This document shows, in pieces, positions 1 to 12,142 of a stretch of DNA of 64,000 bases. Position 1 is the first letter of the stretch; every line of letters begins with the position of its first letter. Made by a program: the position numbers and the translations under genes. A model generated the notes under the pieces. That model was not told the origin of the DNA. It was given only the letters and a program-made list of their open reading frames with translations, and made no database searches. The stretch spans positions 52,960,972 to 53,024,971 of the forward strand of contig NC_064437.1 of NCBI RefSeq assembly GCF_023343835.1, written 5' to 3'. Origin of the DNA: Lagopus muta (lineage: Eukaryota; Chordata; Aves; Galliformes; Phasianidae).

Positions 1-902
1 CAGGACAAAGTTACCAGCTCAAATAAAGATGAACCCCTGCAAACTGGATCTAGAAACATCAATAACCGGCTGGAAGGAGGACCCAACACCTTCAGGCAAA
101 GGCTGCCCTTGGATTGCTTTATGCTCCAAGCAAGCTAATTGCTTCTATTAATCTGGAGTTAACAAGCACCTAACGCACAGGTCCATATACACAAACTAAG
201 GCACGTATGGAGCCCAGTGCCTGCACGGCAGCACTCACAGCTCCGGGTGGAACCAAAAATGGTGCTTTAAATCCTCGGTAATGAAGCAGGGCGCGGGGCC
301 GACCCACAATAAGAGGTTTAACTGCGCACAAGGAACAGAAGTGAATCTGCAAACGTCGTTACAGATTACCTACGGCGAGCTTAGGGCCGCGTTCGCGTAC
401 GTAAAAAATGAAACGAGGGTTCGCGCCCGGTGAGAAGGAAAAAAAATACGAGGGGGAAAAAAAATAACACTAAAGGAAGGAAAACAAAAAGGAGGAAAGC
501 AATCACACAGCCCTGAGCCGCGGCTCCCCGCGCCCACCCGCAACTTTCCGCCCCCCGCCTCGCCCCACGCCCGGGCACTGACAGCGGCTGCTCCCCGGCG
601 GCGGGCGCGGCCCGGCCCGCCCGTAAACAAGTTTGAAGGGGCCGCGGCCGGGCCGGGCGGGGAGGAGCGGGCGAGGCGCTGACAGGGGCCGCACAAAAGG
701 GCAGGACCCCCGGGCGGCGCCCTCCCGCCGAAGGGCGGGGCCCGGCCCGGCGCCGCTCGCCTCGCGGCGGCCCGCAGAGCGGGGGAGGGCCCGCAGGCCG
801 CGGCCCCGCCGCTCCCTCCTCTTCCTCCCTCGCCGCCTCCGCCGCCGCCGCTGCCGCCGCGGGGCCCGGCCCGGCCTCCCCGCCGCGCCGCCCGTCCCTC
901 AC
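1..902 (-). other. LCOR-family intron 1, 5' portion
   Basis: This is intronic sequence of the minus-strand gene, running off the left edge. The part from about 480 to 902 is very GC-rich and belongs to the promoter CpG island. The part below 360 is ordinary mixed-composition DNA. I see no further exon of the gene and no recognisable repeat here. Confidence 0.5.
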
Positions 903-1500
903 CTACACAGTGAATGAGCTTGTGTCGCCACGAATCGAGCTGGTGGCGGACGCCGCGCCTCTCGATGGAGCACTGCTGCCGCCCGCACGGGCTCGCCATC
1001 TTCTGGGCGGCGGGCGGGGGTGGGGTGGGGGTGGGGGCGGCGGCGGGCACGGCCAGGGGGGCAGGGACGGGAAGGAAGGGCCGCGCGCCGCGCCGCGCCA
1101 CGCCCACCCGCCCTCGGCGCCCGCCCCGCCGCCCCGCGCCGCGCAGGCGCCGCCCCGCCCCGCCCCGCCCCGCCGCCGGCCCCTTCCCGCCGCGCGCCTG
1201 CGCGTTCTCCCGCGCGGCCTCCCGCCGTCCGACCGCACGTGAGGGGCTCCGCCGGGCCCCGCGGGGGGGCGCCGTTCTCGCGCCGCGTCCCGGGCGGACG
1301 CCGCGCCCGGCCCTGCGGGTCCGAGGGACGCGACGGCGGGCGGTCGCCGCTGCAGCCGCGGGGGCGTCCCCATGCTGAAGGGCCGCCGCTCCCACGGGGG
1401 ACGCTTCATCCTGAGGGGAAGTCCCGGCCCCGAGGGGACGTCCTGTCACTGAGGGGGGGGCGTCTTGCCTCCAGGGCCGCGCGCGTTTCTGCCGAGAACT
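480..1500. promoter_or_regulatory. CpG island / promoter of the LCOR-family gene
   Basis: About 1 kb of very high GC with dense CpG surrounds the first coding exon. It contains GGGGCGGGG/CCCCGCCCC SP1-type boxes (for example 1150-1175), a run of G tracts at 1009-1048 able to form a G-quadruplex on the plus strand, and a YY1-like AAGATGGCG core at the start codon. Long open frames in this block on both strands are by-products of the base composition. The transcription start is probably just to the right of 1000, reading leftward. Confidence 0.7.
903..999 (-). CDS. LCOR: LCOR-family corepressor, first coding exon (partial gene)
   Basis: This is a 97-bp coding exon inside a CpG island. It encodes 32 residues beginning MASPCGRQQCSIERRGV and ending in DSWRHKLIHCV, then stops at a donor (GTAG|GTGAGG) in phase 1, so the next codon starts with G. 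The CSIERRG...LDSWRHKLIHCV(G) block is, from memory, the start of the conserved N-terminal region of the long LCOR/LCORL proteins. These are nuclear ligand-dependent corepressors, and their long isoforms bind Polycomb PRC2. The ATG lies in an AAGATGGCG context, a YY1-like core typical of sequence just downstream of a start site. All later exons lie beyond the left edge. LCOR is preferred over LCORL because the other genes here belong to the human 10q24 group, where LCOR also lies. That is inference, and the paralog could be wrong. The exon itself is well supported by its sequence and donor. Confidence 0.6.
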
Positions 1501-1822
1501 GAAATCTCCGCTCCCGCTGTGAGGGCGGCCAAAGCAGCCGGACCCACGACCAAAAGGAGACGTGCCTCGGTTGCCTCCTGGCAGCCGTGGCTCCTCGACC
1601 GACCGCCGCCTGCGTTTTAGCCCTTCAGCCTTAGGCCACGAGTAAAAAGCTGCTCCGGCGTGAGCTCAGGCGCTGTAGGGGTGGGTGGTGGGGTAACGCA
1701 GCTTCTGATGGCGCGCGGTGAGCAGCTGGAGGGACCGGGGAAGGGTCGGTGCTGCTGGGTGCCGTGCAATGCTGGTGGCTGGGCTCCGGAGCGCACCGGA
1801 CTCGCGCTGACAGGAGGAGGAG

Positions 1823-1840
1823 AGCAGCAGCAGCAGCAGC
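1823..1840. repeat. Short AGC trinucleotide repeat
   Basis: Six perfect AGC units follow a GGA-rich stretch. It lies outside any recognised gene. Confidence 0.85.
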
Positions 1841-4800
1841 TTTATGAATGCTCGGGGCATTGAGCTTGGAACGGTGAAATGTTGCAACCCAGAGCCTGCC
1901 CCGAGCCTGCTGCAGGACCAGCTGCTGCTGTCCACTCTTCTGTCATGAGGGAGGAAACACCTCGCCTTGTGTTACGCTAGAAAAGCAGGCGGGAGGGATT
2001 TGCAGCCACAGCTTTTCAGCAGACGGTCTTCTTCCTCTGCTGTCAAGTAGAAATACAGTTGGGTAAGCAGCAAGGCCAGAGATGAAACCCAGGAGTCACG
2101 ACCTTCTTTTCCCCACCCCAGCCACCAGCATCATTACCTTCCCTCCCGTGACCTTGCCGAGCTGCACCCAATTAGGGAGCTGGGAAGACAGAGGGGTCAA
2201 TGCTGGCGGCATGCAAATTTGGAAGTAGGATGTCCCAGAGGTGACGCTTCCCGTGGAGACAGAGAAGTGCTTGTGCCCCATTCAGGAGCACTCGCATCTG
2301 GGATGTGCTGTCCATCCTGCTTCAGAGCTCTGGGCTCATGATGCATGCAGCTAGAAGCCTGCCTTACAAAAGGAAACCAGGACAGCTCAGCTTGGCTTGT
2401 CCAGCAGAGAGAAAGCAAAGACGAAATATGATTGCTCTATCAGCTCGAGTGGAGAAAGGAGATAAATTTCAAGGAAGGGACAGAGCTGTTTGGAGCTAAA
2501 TTGTAGCAAAAGAAAAGGTTATTAGCTGGCCTTTAATACACAAAATTAGGGGATGGTTTCTAATTCATTGCAGGAAAAACTTTCAGCTTGTGTCCTTGCA
2601 GCTGTAAAGCAACGAGAGTTTGGCCAGGCCTGCTCTGATAGGGTGCAGGGCCATTTGGAGCCCCTTATCCTCACAGCATATGTTTGGTGCAATCTTGTCG
2701 TAGAAGCCTGAGATTCAATGGCCAGTGTTCATGAATGTGGCAGCATGGCCTTGGCCATTGAGCTGTCATTAACCCCTTGTTTCTTCTGCCCTTAGATCAC
2801 ATCCCTGCTGTGACAGAGATGGCCCAGGTATGCATATGAGGCTGGTCTTAAATTGTTGAATCTCCAGTTCAAAGCAGTTTTGTCATCTTGCTCCTGCAGC
2901 TTTTAACCCTTACTCTATCCTAACACCATTCTGTGCATAGCCTCCATATGCCTTTCTTTTTGTAGGATGGACAAGACGAATTCCCACAGTTCTGTAATGG
3001 TCTGGCTCTTGCCTAGGTGATATTAGAAATCTGTCAGTGCATTGATTGACAGAATTGCACGAGCTTTTCACAAAGTGTGCCTGCCTTCTGGAGAAAGTAC
3101 CTAGCCCTAGAGTGCCTGAAAGTCACCTCCTACAACTTTGACTCACAAACCTTTGACTGTTTCAGTTGTGCCCTGCAGTGCTCTGCCCTGCTTGTGGCTG
3201 GCAGTGAGCACTCCCATGAAAGAGCTGGCAGGAAGGAAGCACGTGCTGGCTGATCACATCTCGCTGTAGTTGCATCGTCTGTGATCTTGACCCCAGCTTT
3301 TATTATCAGAGAGGCACCATTTGGCATAATGGCATTTTTGTTGTCATTGTTGTTTGCAACCTTCTCTTTCTAGATCAATGTTTAGACTGCAAACTCTTTG
3401 AGATAGCCCCATGTTTCTATTCTGTGCTGGTGCAACACTTGACAAAAAGCTTCTGACCTGCAGCTGCAGCATGTTAGAGCTGTGGTCAAACAAGCAGAAA
3501 GTGAGACAGAGATTTAATTTGTTTTCAAGCCCCTCCTGTTCCCCACCGCTAATCACACACTGCTAGTGTGGTAAATACCAGCAGCCTGGTTTTCTTATCC
3601 ACTGCCAGACCAGAGAGGAAGAAGATGAGGAAGGCATGAACTAGAGAGCTAGAGGAAGGGAATGGTCTGGCAGCCAAAAAAAATGGCTTAAATCCATAGG
3701 CTTCCTGTGAGGAAAGGCAAACAGAGGGTCAAAGTCCGCTTTAGAAAGAGGCAGAAGCACTGGAATCACTAGCCAAGACCTCAGAAGAGTAGAGAGGGGC
3801 ATGAAGCACTGTGGAACTGTTCTCAGGAGAGTCTTCAAGAGTGATGGCAAATGTGGTGAAATGTGGTGAAAGCCTCAGGCGTGCTGAGGTGACAGCAGAT
3901 CCAAGTTGATCCTGAAACTAGGCTGGCTGGGCTCTGATACACCAGGGCCTGTATCATGCTGCTCCAAACAGCTCTGGGGAGCTCTGTTCAAACCAAAGTG
4001 AATGCTCCACATTTGTGGGCAATACTGCCAGTGGCCGTTCTTCTGCTCGCTCCTGCAGACACCTCAGCACAAAGCCTTGGGCTGGGGCTCTGGCCTCCCC
4101 CTGCTCCGCACTAAATATGAGGCTCACTGCAGTAGAAGCATTGTTTTCCCCCTGTTTCACAGTGGCTCCCCTTTGATGTTAATTGTTTGCAGGCAAAGTT
4201 TAGCAGAGAGCGTATCTGTTCTCTGGTTCATCTGCTGGTTACTACTGAGCTGCCCAGACCAGTGGAGAAAATGCTTTGATGTTAATGAGCTGCAGACAAT
4301 TTCACTTAACACCGAGCAGAGCCTGGCATCTCAGAGGTAAGGCTTTCAAGGCAGATGCTACAGCAAGTCTCTCCAACATCCGTTCTGCCATAGGAACAGA
4401 ACATACACAAGAAGGCATTAGAGCCGAAATTTGTCTTCTCACCCTATAAGCTATGCACCACACCTGGTATTGTTATGGCCGCAGAGGTACCAGAGGCCAG
4501 GAAGAAGCAGGAAAAAAAAATGGCCCCATGAAACAGCATTGCAATTATGGGATTCAGTGGAAATAGGATTCAACCCCCCCTATAAAAAGCCTGCCTCTCA
4601 GGTCTGAGTACGCAGAAATGTGAGAAGGGGATGGACTACAAATTGCTGGTTTGCAAGAGTCTGCCTCCTGTGCGGCTTGCAGCAATCCTGCACTGAGAGC
4701 AGCACCTTCTCCATCAGCACATCTGAGCAATACAGGCCAGCTGCAGTGAAGCAGGACTTGCGCAGGCATTCTTGAACAGTCCTCGTACCTTAGTGGACAC

Positions 4801-6249
4801 CCAGTGGGTACCACAGTCTCAGGAGGAGCCTCTCAGGAGACAGTGAATCCCAAGTAGGAACAAAAGCAAGTGAAGAAAAGAAAAAAAACAATGCCACAAA
4901 TTCAAGCTTGTAATCCACTACAAGTCATCAGCAAAGTGTATTTAACACGTCAGGCAAGCTCTGCTTCGAACCACACACTATGAGGCTTCGACTGAAAGAG
5001 CGAGCATCCTAGTCCTCTGGGGAGCCCCCGGCCAAGCAGAACCAAATGCAGGCTATGCCTTGTCAAGTAGAGCAACAAATGAGACCTCACTGAAGGTTAA
5101 GCAGAAACATGCCTTATTCTGAGGAACTTGGCTTAGCTCCAATCTATTGCCTTTGTTAAATGATTTATAGGAACACGAGAGAGATACCGTCTTCTCAGTT
5201 TTCTCGCCAGGACAGGATAGTTCCCTGCAGCAAACTTGAGATTACAGAGGTAAAATAATGCAAGCCAGGACTGAATGCTTGTTCTAACACTATTCCAGGG
5301 AGGATCTCACGCAAATGTGTGTACCTTATCCTACGCTTAAATAAAGTGTAACAAGGTGTTTTTTTTTCCTTTCCCTCGGAACAAATAAATAAAGAAATAA
5401 AAAGGAATGTGGAATCATACAGCAGGCTGTGATTGGGCCAAAGGGAGAACACGGCAGCTTGGAGAGACTTTGAGAAGATAAACTAACCTTTGACAAGGCA
5501 TTCAGCTAAACGGCAAAATTCACTCCCAAAAGTCCTCCCATCCCAGCAGAGTTGTGGGCCATGCTTTGCACTGTGGATACAACCCAAAAGCCAGCATGGC
5601 AAAGGAGAGGAAACTGGCTGATGAGAGGAAAGCACGGTGCGACACGTGCTGCAATCCATAGGCACGGGTGAGAAGGGAAATGCTGTGGTTTACACTATTG
5701 TGCGGGAGACTGTGAACCACCATGGGGTGGATAAAGCAACAAGATCCCCGTTCCAGAGTTCTTGTCCCACGTTGAAGCAGATGCATGGAGAAGGGCAGAA
5801 TGCTATCTGGAAAGTAAAGGGGATCTCTCTTGAGTTTAGGATGGATTTCAGTGCACAAGACAGTGTGCCACCAGTAACTGTAATGTTTGTGTAAACAAAA
5901 AAGAATGGATTTGGAAGGCGGGCTGAGGTTTCAGAGAGGCGTTTGTCCCCATTGCAGAAACAGGCAATCCGGCGGGTTGAACAGTCAGACTAGAAAAGGT
6001 CACCTTTGTAACAAAAGGAGGGGCAGATGTTGCAAGGTGCACTTACAACTGATTCTGTCTGAACTCATAAGGTGTAGCAAAGTCAGCTTGTCGCTGTTTG
6101 GAGGGGATATGGGAGCGTTCACTTGAAACTAGAACAGAGCTGGAAGCGCCCAGCTGCCTGCAGCAAACACTGCTCGAGGTGGTTCCTTTGTGAGCAGAGG
6201 CTGTCTAAGGCTGTACCTCCAAACGTCTCAGAGTGGGTTTAGAAACAAG

Positions 6250-6286
6250 CAAAATAAATAAGCAAATAAATAAATAAATAAATAAG
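6250..6286. repeat. AAAT microsatellite
   Basis: A near-perfect (AAAT)n run in intergenic DNA, interrupted by AAGC units at both ends. Confidence 0.9.
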
Positions 6287-6639
6287 CAGGCGGAGCAACT
6301 GGAGAATAGTAGATAAAACCCTTAATTTACACACAGATGCTCCTAAAAGCCAAACACGACGCGTTTTTCTGTGCTGTGTGCACCTAAAGCATTTTGCAAG
6401 TACTGTTAGCAAAGCAAAGGATGGGGCTAAGAAGGTCCGTTCTCCTTAAGCTGTTGCTGGGGCTGTGTCCAGTACGCAAGAACTGCAAATCAATCCAGAT
6501 ATGAAATCATTGCATTATTTAATGCTGTGTGCAATCTGCTACTTAAGCCAGTCTTGGTCATCGAGAAACGAAAACCAGCAAATTAAGTGCCAGCCTCTGA
6601 ATAGAGATGGGGGAAAATAGGGAAAGAGTACCATAGCCT

Positions 6640-7650
6640 TCAACCTGTCAAGGATTCCAGAACGCATATGGAAAACTGTCCGTTTTTGTACACGGTGAGC
6701 TGACCTTAACTGGTAGTGATCATAAAATGCTTGTTTCCATCACCAAAGATGAGGGAGGTCTCTCAGCTGGAAGTCTCCTTATTTTGTTTAGGCTACCAGA
6801 GGAATATGCTCACTGAAATGCATCGAACACTGAGTACATACTGCTGAGCACCCGATTAGGACAGTGGAGTGAAAAACAGTTGGAGGACTCAGGGCAGTTG
6901 TCAGTGGAGAAAGCACAATCATAATGGGAGACATGAATTACCCCGATAGACTGGGTGGGTGCCATGTCAAAGAATGATGCAAAGACTGTATTTTTAGCCT
7001 TGAATGGTTCTTAGAACGACCTCTCAGAGGCACCAAGTAGAGAATGAACTCTTGAGTTAGTCATGGGCAGTGCATGGGAGGCAGTTAGAAATGTAAGAGC
7101 GAACAGTAACTCTGTCATAGCAAATACAATGTGCTCAAATTCATCACTGCCGGGAGGAAAAGCGAGAACAAAAGTACTACGCAGTGCGATGCAACTGGAA
7201 TAAAGGAGATGGGTGCATTCTCCCTCAGAAGGCAGCAAGTAGAAAATTTGGGAAATAATTACAGAAGGATTTTAAAGTAGCTGATGAAAGGACAAAATGC
7301 TTGTGAGTGACACCGAGACCCTGTGTTTAAAGCTTCAAATATGCCATCAGTCAAAATATGCTAACGAAGAATTATCTCCAAATATGGCACAGATGCACAG
7401 CTGATGAAGAAGGCATTCTGAAGTAAAAAAGACATCCTTCCACAAGTGTAAGTTGTGGCCAAAGATTAAGCAGAGAAAATCCCAAATTCTGGCAAGTTAA
7501 ATAAAAAACCCGCCACACATTTAGGCCAGCCAAAATCGTTTTCGAACTGCAGCTTGCTAAAAACAAGATGATTGCTAATAGAAACATGTTTTATGCAGCA
7601 GGAGGAAGGCTACAGGGAACAGGGGGCCCAACAGCAAATTCTGAGGGACG
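6640..7650 (+). mobile_element. Decayed CR1/L3-like LINE fragment
   Basis: At 6919-6957 the plus strand reads IIMGDMNYPDRLG. This matches the conserved endonuclease-domain motif of CR1-clade LINEs (roughly V-x-G-D-F-N-Y-P-D). Sequence after it is A-rich and shows scattered resemblance to what I recall of the ancient L3/CR1 family, including a stretch near 7,280 reading GAAAGGACAAAATGCTTGTGA. Many stops and indels show long decay. The edges are approximate and only the motif region is firm. A chance match to the motif is possible. Confidence 0.4.
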
Positions 7651-9900
7651 GACAGCCAAGAGAGGCAACTCCTCCAGAGCCTACAATTAGGAATTAGCTG
7701 CTAGCCAAAGCAGTACAAGAGAGAGTGAGCAAAGACAAAACCGAGCCCTGCTTCAGCAACCTTGCTCCTGCACGGAGATGTTTAGAGATGTTGATAGAGA
7801 TGGGGATTAAGGGAGCAGCTGTCCATAGCAGCAAGAGATGCTGGCTGCTGTTACCCCTTCCCCCAGTTGCTACTGGCTCTCCAGAGATCCTGTCCCGCTC
7901 TGACCTACTCCTTTGATCCAGGCCATTAATAGCACTGCCTTCTTTAGAGTCTGACTCCAGCAGCACCTGAAGGACACTGACTTATTCATTGTCCCCTGGT
8001 GGCAGCTACAGTTCACAGCCAGACCCATCCTGCAGGTCCCTTTAGTCACATGAGATAGTCGGCAGCACCGTGCTCACTTGTGAAAATGGACCAAAGTGGT
8101 CTGGCTGCCCCATAGCCAGGCTTCAAAGCCTAAGGAGCTCAAGCACAGCCTGAGCTAGTTCCTCATGCATTTACTGTGCATTGTCCCAATGGTTATGATC
8201 CTATCTATCATACACTTAACTCGTATTTTTAACCAGCCAAGGGCGTTCACCCTACTAAACTCAACCAGAGGCATTAGAAATGCACACTCCATGTCCCAGT
8301 GCAGGGCTGTGTCCTGAGGTTCCACAGGCAGACCTCATCTGGTCCACGCATCTTCAGTGCACAGCACCACGTGTGCTGCATGCACCTCAGGAGACCTGAG
8401 ATGGGCTGCAGGCGTCACGCTTGTCAGGGTGTCTGACTCACACTGCCAAGCACACACCCTCTCAAGCTGCATGGCCTGAGCTGCTACCCTTGCTTTTTTA
8501 AGCCTGTGCAACCTTGTCATAGCAAACAAGTGCCATGTAGGAATCCCTTTGCCCCCAGGTGCTTGGCAGGGCTCCTTTCTTCAGGACAAGCCCCAGCTGT
8601 CTCCAGGTAACAGCACGAGTGCATTTTTCGCCGCTTCTCCACATGCTTCCCGTCTCTAAAAATAAGCTGTTTAAAGATGCAGTTCCCAGTGCTCACCTGG
8701 GAACGCAGCCTGTCCCCAAGTACCGATAAGATCACGATTTCACAACCTCTCAGCTCACCTCCTGAGCGAGCCTTCCAGCCACACTCAGTTCACCCACGTG
8801 GCATTTTCCCATGGGCTCGTGGCTTCCCCAGCATTACGCCGGGAGGTGCTAAGCCCGTTTGGCCCAGCAGCCTATGGCTCCGTTGTCACCTAAGCAGCAT
8901 CTTCTCAGGTTAAACTAGAGACACCATAGCATGGTTGTGTCCTGAGAAAGGGCAGCAGAAGGGCCCTGGCTGGCTGTTCTGGGGCCGGCTGCACACCAGG
9001 CACGGCCACGAGCATACGCTGTGCTGTCTCTAAGGCTACAAGAATACAGAGCAGAAATTGTGCAATTATAGGAGCCTTTAATTTCCCAGTGAATGCCAGG
9101 CAATAAACAGCAGCAGAATGGCAGGGCTCAGGTATCCAACAAAAGAGAAGGCGAATTTCCTTATCGATTTACCACAAAGTGAAACATAACGTTATTTCAG
9201 CTGTGGTTTTAGCAAGCAGTAATGTTGCCCTGGGAGCCCTGCAGAGAGGAGTGGGCATCCAGCAACACACAGAGCGTGCTGGGGAGGGGAACCAGCCATG
9301 GTCAGAGCCCAGCAATGGGTTTTACCATCACTCAGTGGGGACACAGGGAGCAAAACTCAGCAAAATATCAATGAGGGAGGACATTTGCTGGAAACTGAAG
9401 AAATGGAAACACTGCAGGATGAATGCAAAACAGCAGCGTGGTTCTCCTGTGAAAAAGGAATGGCGTGATGCTCAGATGCATCAGACAAGTTATTTTTAGC
9501 AGAGACAGAAACATCACCGTCACTGCGTGAGGCTTTAGGAGACTTCTTCCAGAATATCCTTGCAGCTCTGCATCCAGAAAGGATGAGCTCCACTGCACAC
9601 AAAGGCTGTGAGCTGCATGGATACTGAGACAGACCAGCCCCAGCTGACTGGCACACAGACCGTGCTGCAGCTCCTGGCTGGCCAGGTGTCCTGAAGGAGG
9701 TGCTGCTTCAGCCCCAGGCCTCCAGGCTTCTGCTGGTCTAGGTGAAGATAAAGAAATAATCATTTCCTTCTTAACTAGCTTCTAAGAGTGCTGAGGTATT
9801 CCTTCCTTCTTCTGAAGCACTAGAGACCAGTGCTGGACCTCATGCCTCAGTGCTCCCAGCATTACCCTCCCAAAGGTCTGCTCACGTAAGGCTTAGCACA

Positions 9901-9937
9901 AAAAAAACCAAACCAAACCAAACCAAAACAAAAACAC
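9901..9937. repeat. A-rich AAACC simple repeat
   Basis: A poly-A run grades into AAACC/AAAAC units. A T-rich stretch follows 30 bp downstream (9964-9986). It could be the tail of an otherwise unrecognisable retroposed copy, but no target-site duplication was identified. Confidence 0.8.
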
Positions 9938-11913
9938 AGCAGTTACATTTTCTGTGAGTTTTCCTTTTTTCTTCTTTTTTTTTTATACTTCTCCAAATTT
10001 GGGACTATTTCCTACATCCTATGCCATTTTTCTCACAAATTCCTTGCTGCCACCAGACAGTAGATCTGATGGCCACTTGCTTCCTGGGACATTACAGCTG
10101 CAGACTTTTCTATAGGAGGACTCAGGAAGCATTAGCAATACCTGGTTACTGGCTGGAGCAGACATTCAATTTAGAGGCACCTACAACACATCCATTGCAT
10201 CCTTACACACAATTGCTTATGGGATGGCCCTGGAAGAATATCCCAATGTGAGCAAAAGGACACGAGGTGTCTGCAAAGCAGCTGTAGGAGGGAGCATGGA
10301 AATGAACCTCTCAGCTGCACAGATTTAAAGCACACACAACTCCTGGCTGTCCACCAGGGCCAGGGGGAGATTTGGGGCGAGTGGTGTAGGACAGCAGAGA
10401 TGCTGGAGCCTTAGAACAGGATGAGCATCCCTCCCAGTTCTCGAGGGGACCTCTGAGCTTGGAGGAGTGGAGTCGGCCTGAACCCCAAGGGCTGGGATCC
10501 TAGAGGAGGAAACCATTGCAGACCATGAGGGGCTCTGCACAGTGTGGTTGGTGTCTGTTTTCAGGCTGAGCATCACAAGTCAGGTCCTATCAAGCTTGCC
10601 CACCCCCATGGTGATGTGGGTACTTGGTCCTGGGCAACACCCCTCTCCCCCCCCCAGGGCCCCAGATAACCTTGTCTGAGGAGCCTTTGCCACCAGCTGG
10701 GCGACAGGGAAAACACCTTTCTGCAGCTCTCACAGCCTCCACAACAGACTTTAAATCAATAACCCCAGAACACAAGGCCAGGTTACTGCGAACGGAAACC
10801 ATTAAACTGCAACACAGGAGGATAAGGCCAGCCTCCAGCACTTGAAAGATTTATAGGGCGCAACAGCAGGGTGTTAATTCTTTTGGCAACACAAACGCTT
10901 TCACACCCACTGCTTTCCCTCAGCCACAGGAGCAAGGAGAGGGGACCACATGCAGCCCAGAGATGTTCATGCACGGTGATGCTGTGCTCATGGGGCTTCC
11001 TGAATGCCTGGCAACCATGGGGGCCAATTCCCCCTTGGCCACTAGCACATAAGGCTCTGCTACACACATCTAGTTGTGTCCACAGAGCACCTCACTCAGC
11101 AGGGTGCAAAGGCCCAACCAAGGGCTCTGTAGAGCTGCATTCCCGTTGACACCCCATTGCATGCAGCCACCTCCTCAATTTCTTCCCTGGACAAAGTCCG
11201 GGGCCAGGCAGGGTGGGAGACCACGTCAGAGCCTCACCTCACATACCTGGGGTACCAGGAGGACGCCTGCCCAGAGCTCAGGCAGGGCTCATGCCACCCA
11301 GGATGCAGACAGAAGCAAGGCTTTGCCTCTCCAAAATCACTGCACTTCCCAGAGGCCCATGCACACAGTGGTGGATCTTGTGATCTTGTGCTCTGCCCAT
11401 CAGCCCCATCCCCTGTAGGGTGCAGGTGGCTGCAGCCTCTCTTCAGTCGCAGCCTCTACTTCAAGGGACAAGGTGTCAAACCCCTCTTCTGGTGAACAGG
11501 AGCACAACCAAGCAGCAGTCTAGAAGGGGACACACTACCACCCTTGCACACGTGGTCCCCTGTGCTGCTGCCACAGTGGAGGGCTGCAGCCCCCATATCC
11601 CATTGGAGCAGCTGTGGATGGGGATCTTGTGCTGCCCCTGCGTGGCCACCACGGGAGGTGCACGTGGCCCCAAAACCTACAGATAGCCAGAGACCGAGAC
11701 AGAACTTGTTCACCCCATTAGGCCATTTAGGGGCTAACACAGGGACTGGAGTGCCTCGGCCCCCATCCTGCCCCACTTCCCAGACATCCCAAACCCAAGG
11801 AGTGCACGGTGTTAAAAGGTATCTGTACCCTTCCCTGTCCCAGGGCCAGACCCAAGGAGCCTCCTGCCCACCTTGAGCACTCAACGGGACACACCAAGGA
11901 GGAGACAAGGCAG

Positions 11914-12142
11914 AGCTGGGTTTGGGCATCCACATTTATTACATGGCTCGGCAAGCCCGAGGCTGCCACTCACCTAGGCCCTTCCAATTGATGGGAAACT
12001 GCCCGTCCTCCTTAAATACTGGTTATAAAACAAATTTTTTTCCTTTTTCTTTTTCTTAAAAACCTCATCTTTCTCTCCACACTTTTTTTGTCTTTTGTAT
12101 TTGAGTATAAAAGCAGGGGCGGGCGCTCCGCCGTGCTTGCTG
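11914..12142 (-). other. PPRC1: PPRC1 3' untranslated region
   Basis: A short 3' UTR of about 230 bp runs from the TAG stop to the AATAAA at 11940-11935 (TTTATT on the plus strand). A GT-rich downstream element (TTGGTGTGTCCCGTTG on the minus strand) follows, which supports cleavage near 11,915. The UTR contains a long A/T-rich tract at 12027-12090. Confidence 0.75.
11935..11940 (-). terminator. PPRC1: PPRC1 polyadenylation signal AATAAA
   Basis: A canonical hexamer on the minus strand about 200 bases after the stop codon, followed by a GT-rich element. Confidence 0.75.

Larger units (their letters stand above)
1500..11914. other. Intergenic region between the LCOR-family promoter and the PPRC1 3' end
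   Basis: This stretch of about 10.4 kb has no gene I can support. Open frames are short, overlap on both strands and match no family I recognise. It contains a decayed CR1/L3-like LINE at about 6.64-7.65 kb, an AAAT microsatellite near 6.25 kb, an AAACC run at 9.90 kb, a short AGC repeat at 1.82 kb, and several A/T runs. Base composition falls from GC-rich at the promoter edge to average. An unannotated noncoding transcript cannot be excluded from sequence alone. Confidence 0.5.

Noticed and set aside
370-1449. 359-codon minus-strand open frame and overlapping plus-strand frames around the left CpG island
   Set aside because: Composition is almost only Ala, Arg, Gly and Pro, as expected when GC-rich DNA has few stops. 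Only the 32 residues at 903-999 resemble a protein family and end at a proper donor.
1500-11914. NOLC1, expected next to PPRC1 from the human order
   Set aside because: I looked for the serine/acidic/lysine repeat-rich frames of NOLC1 and found none on either strand, so I did not annotate it.
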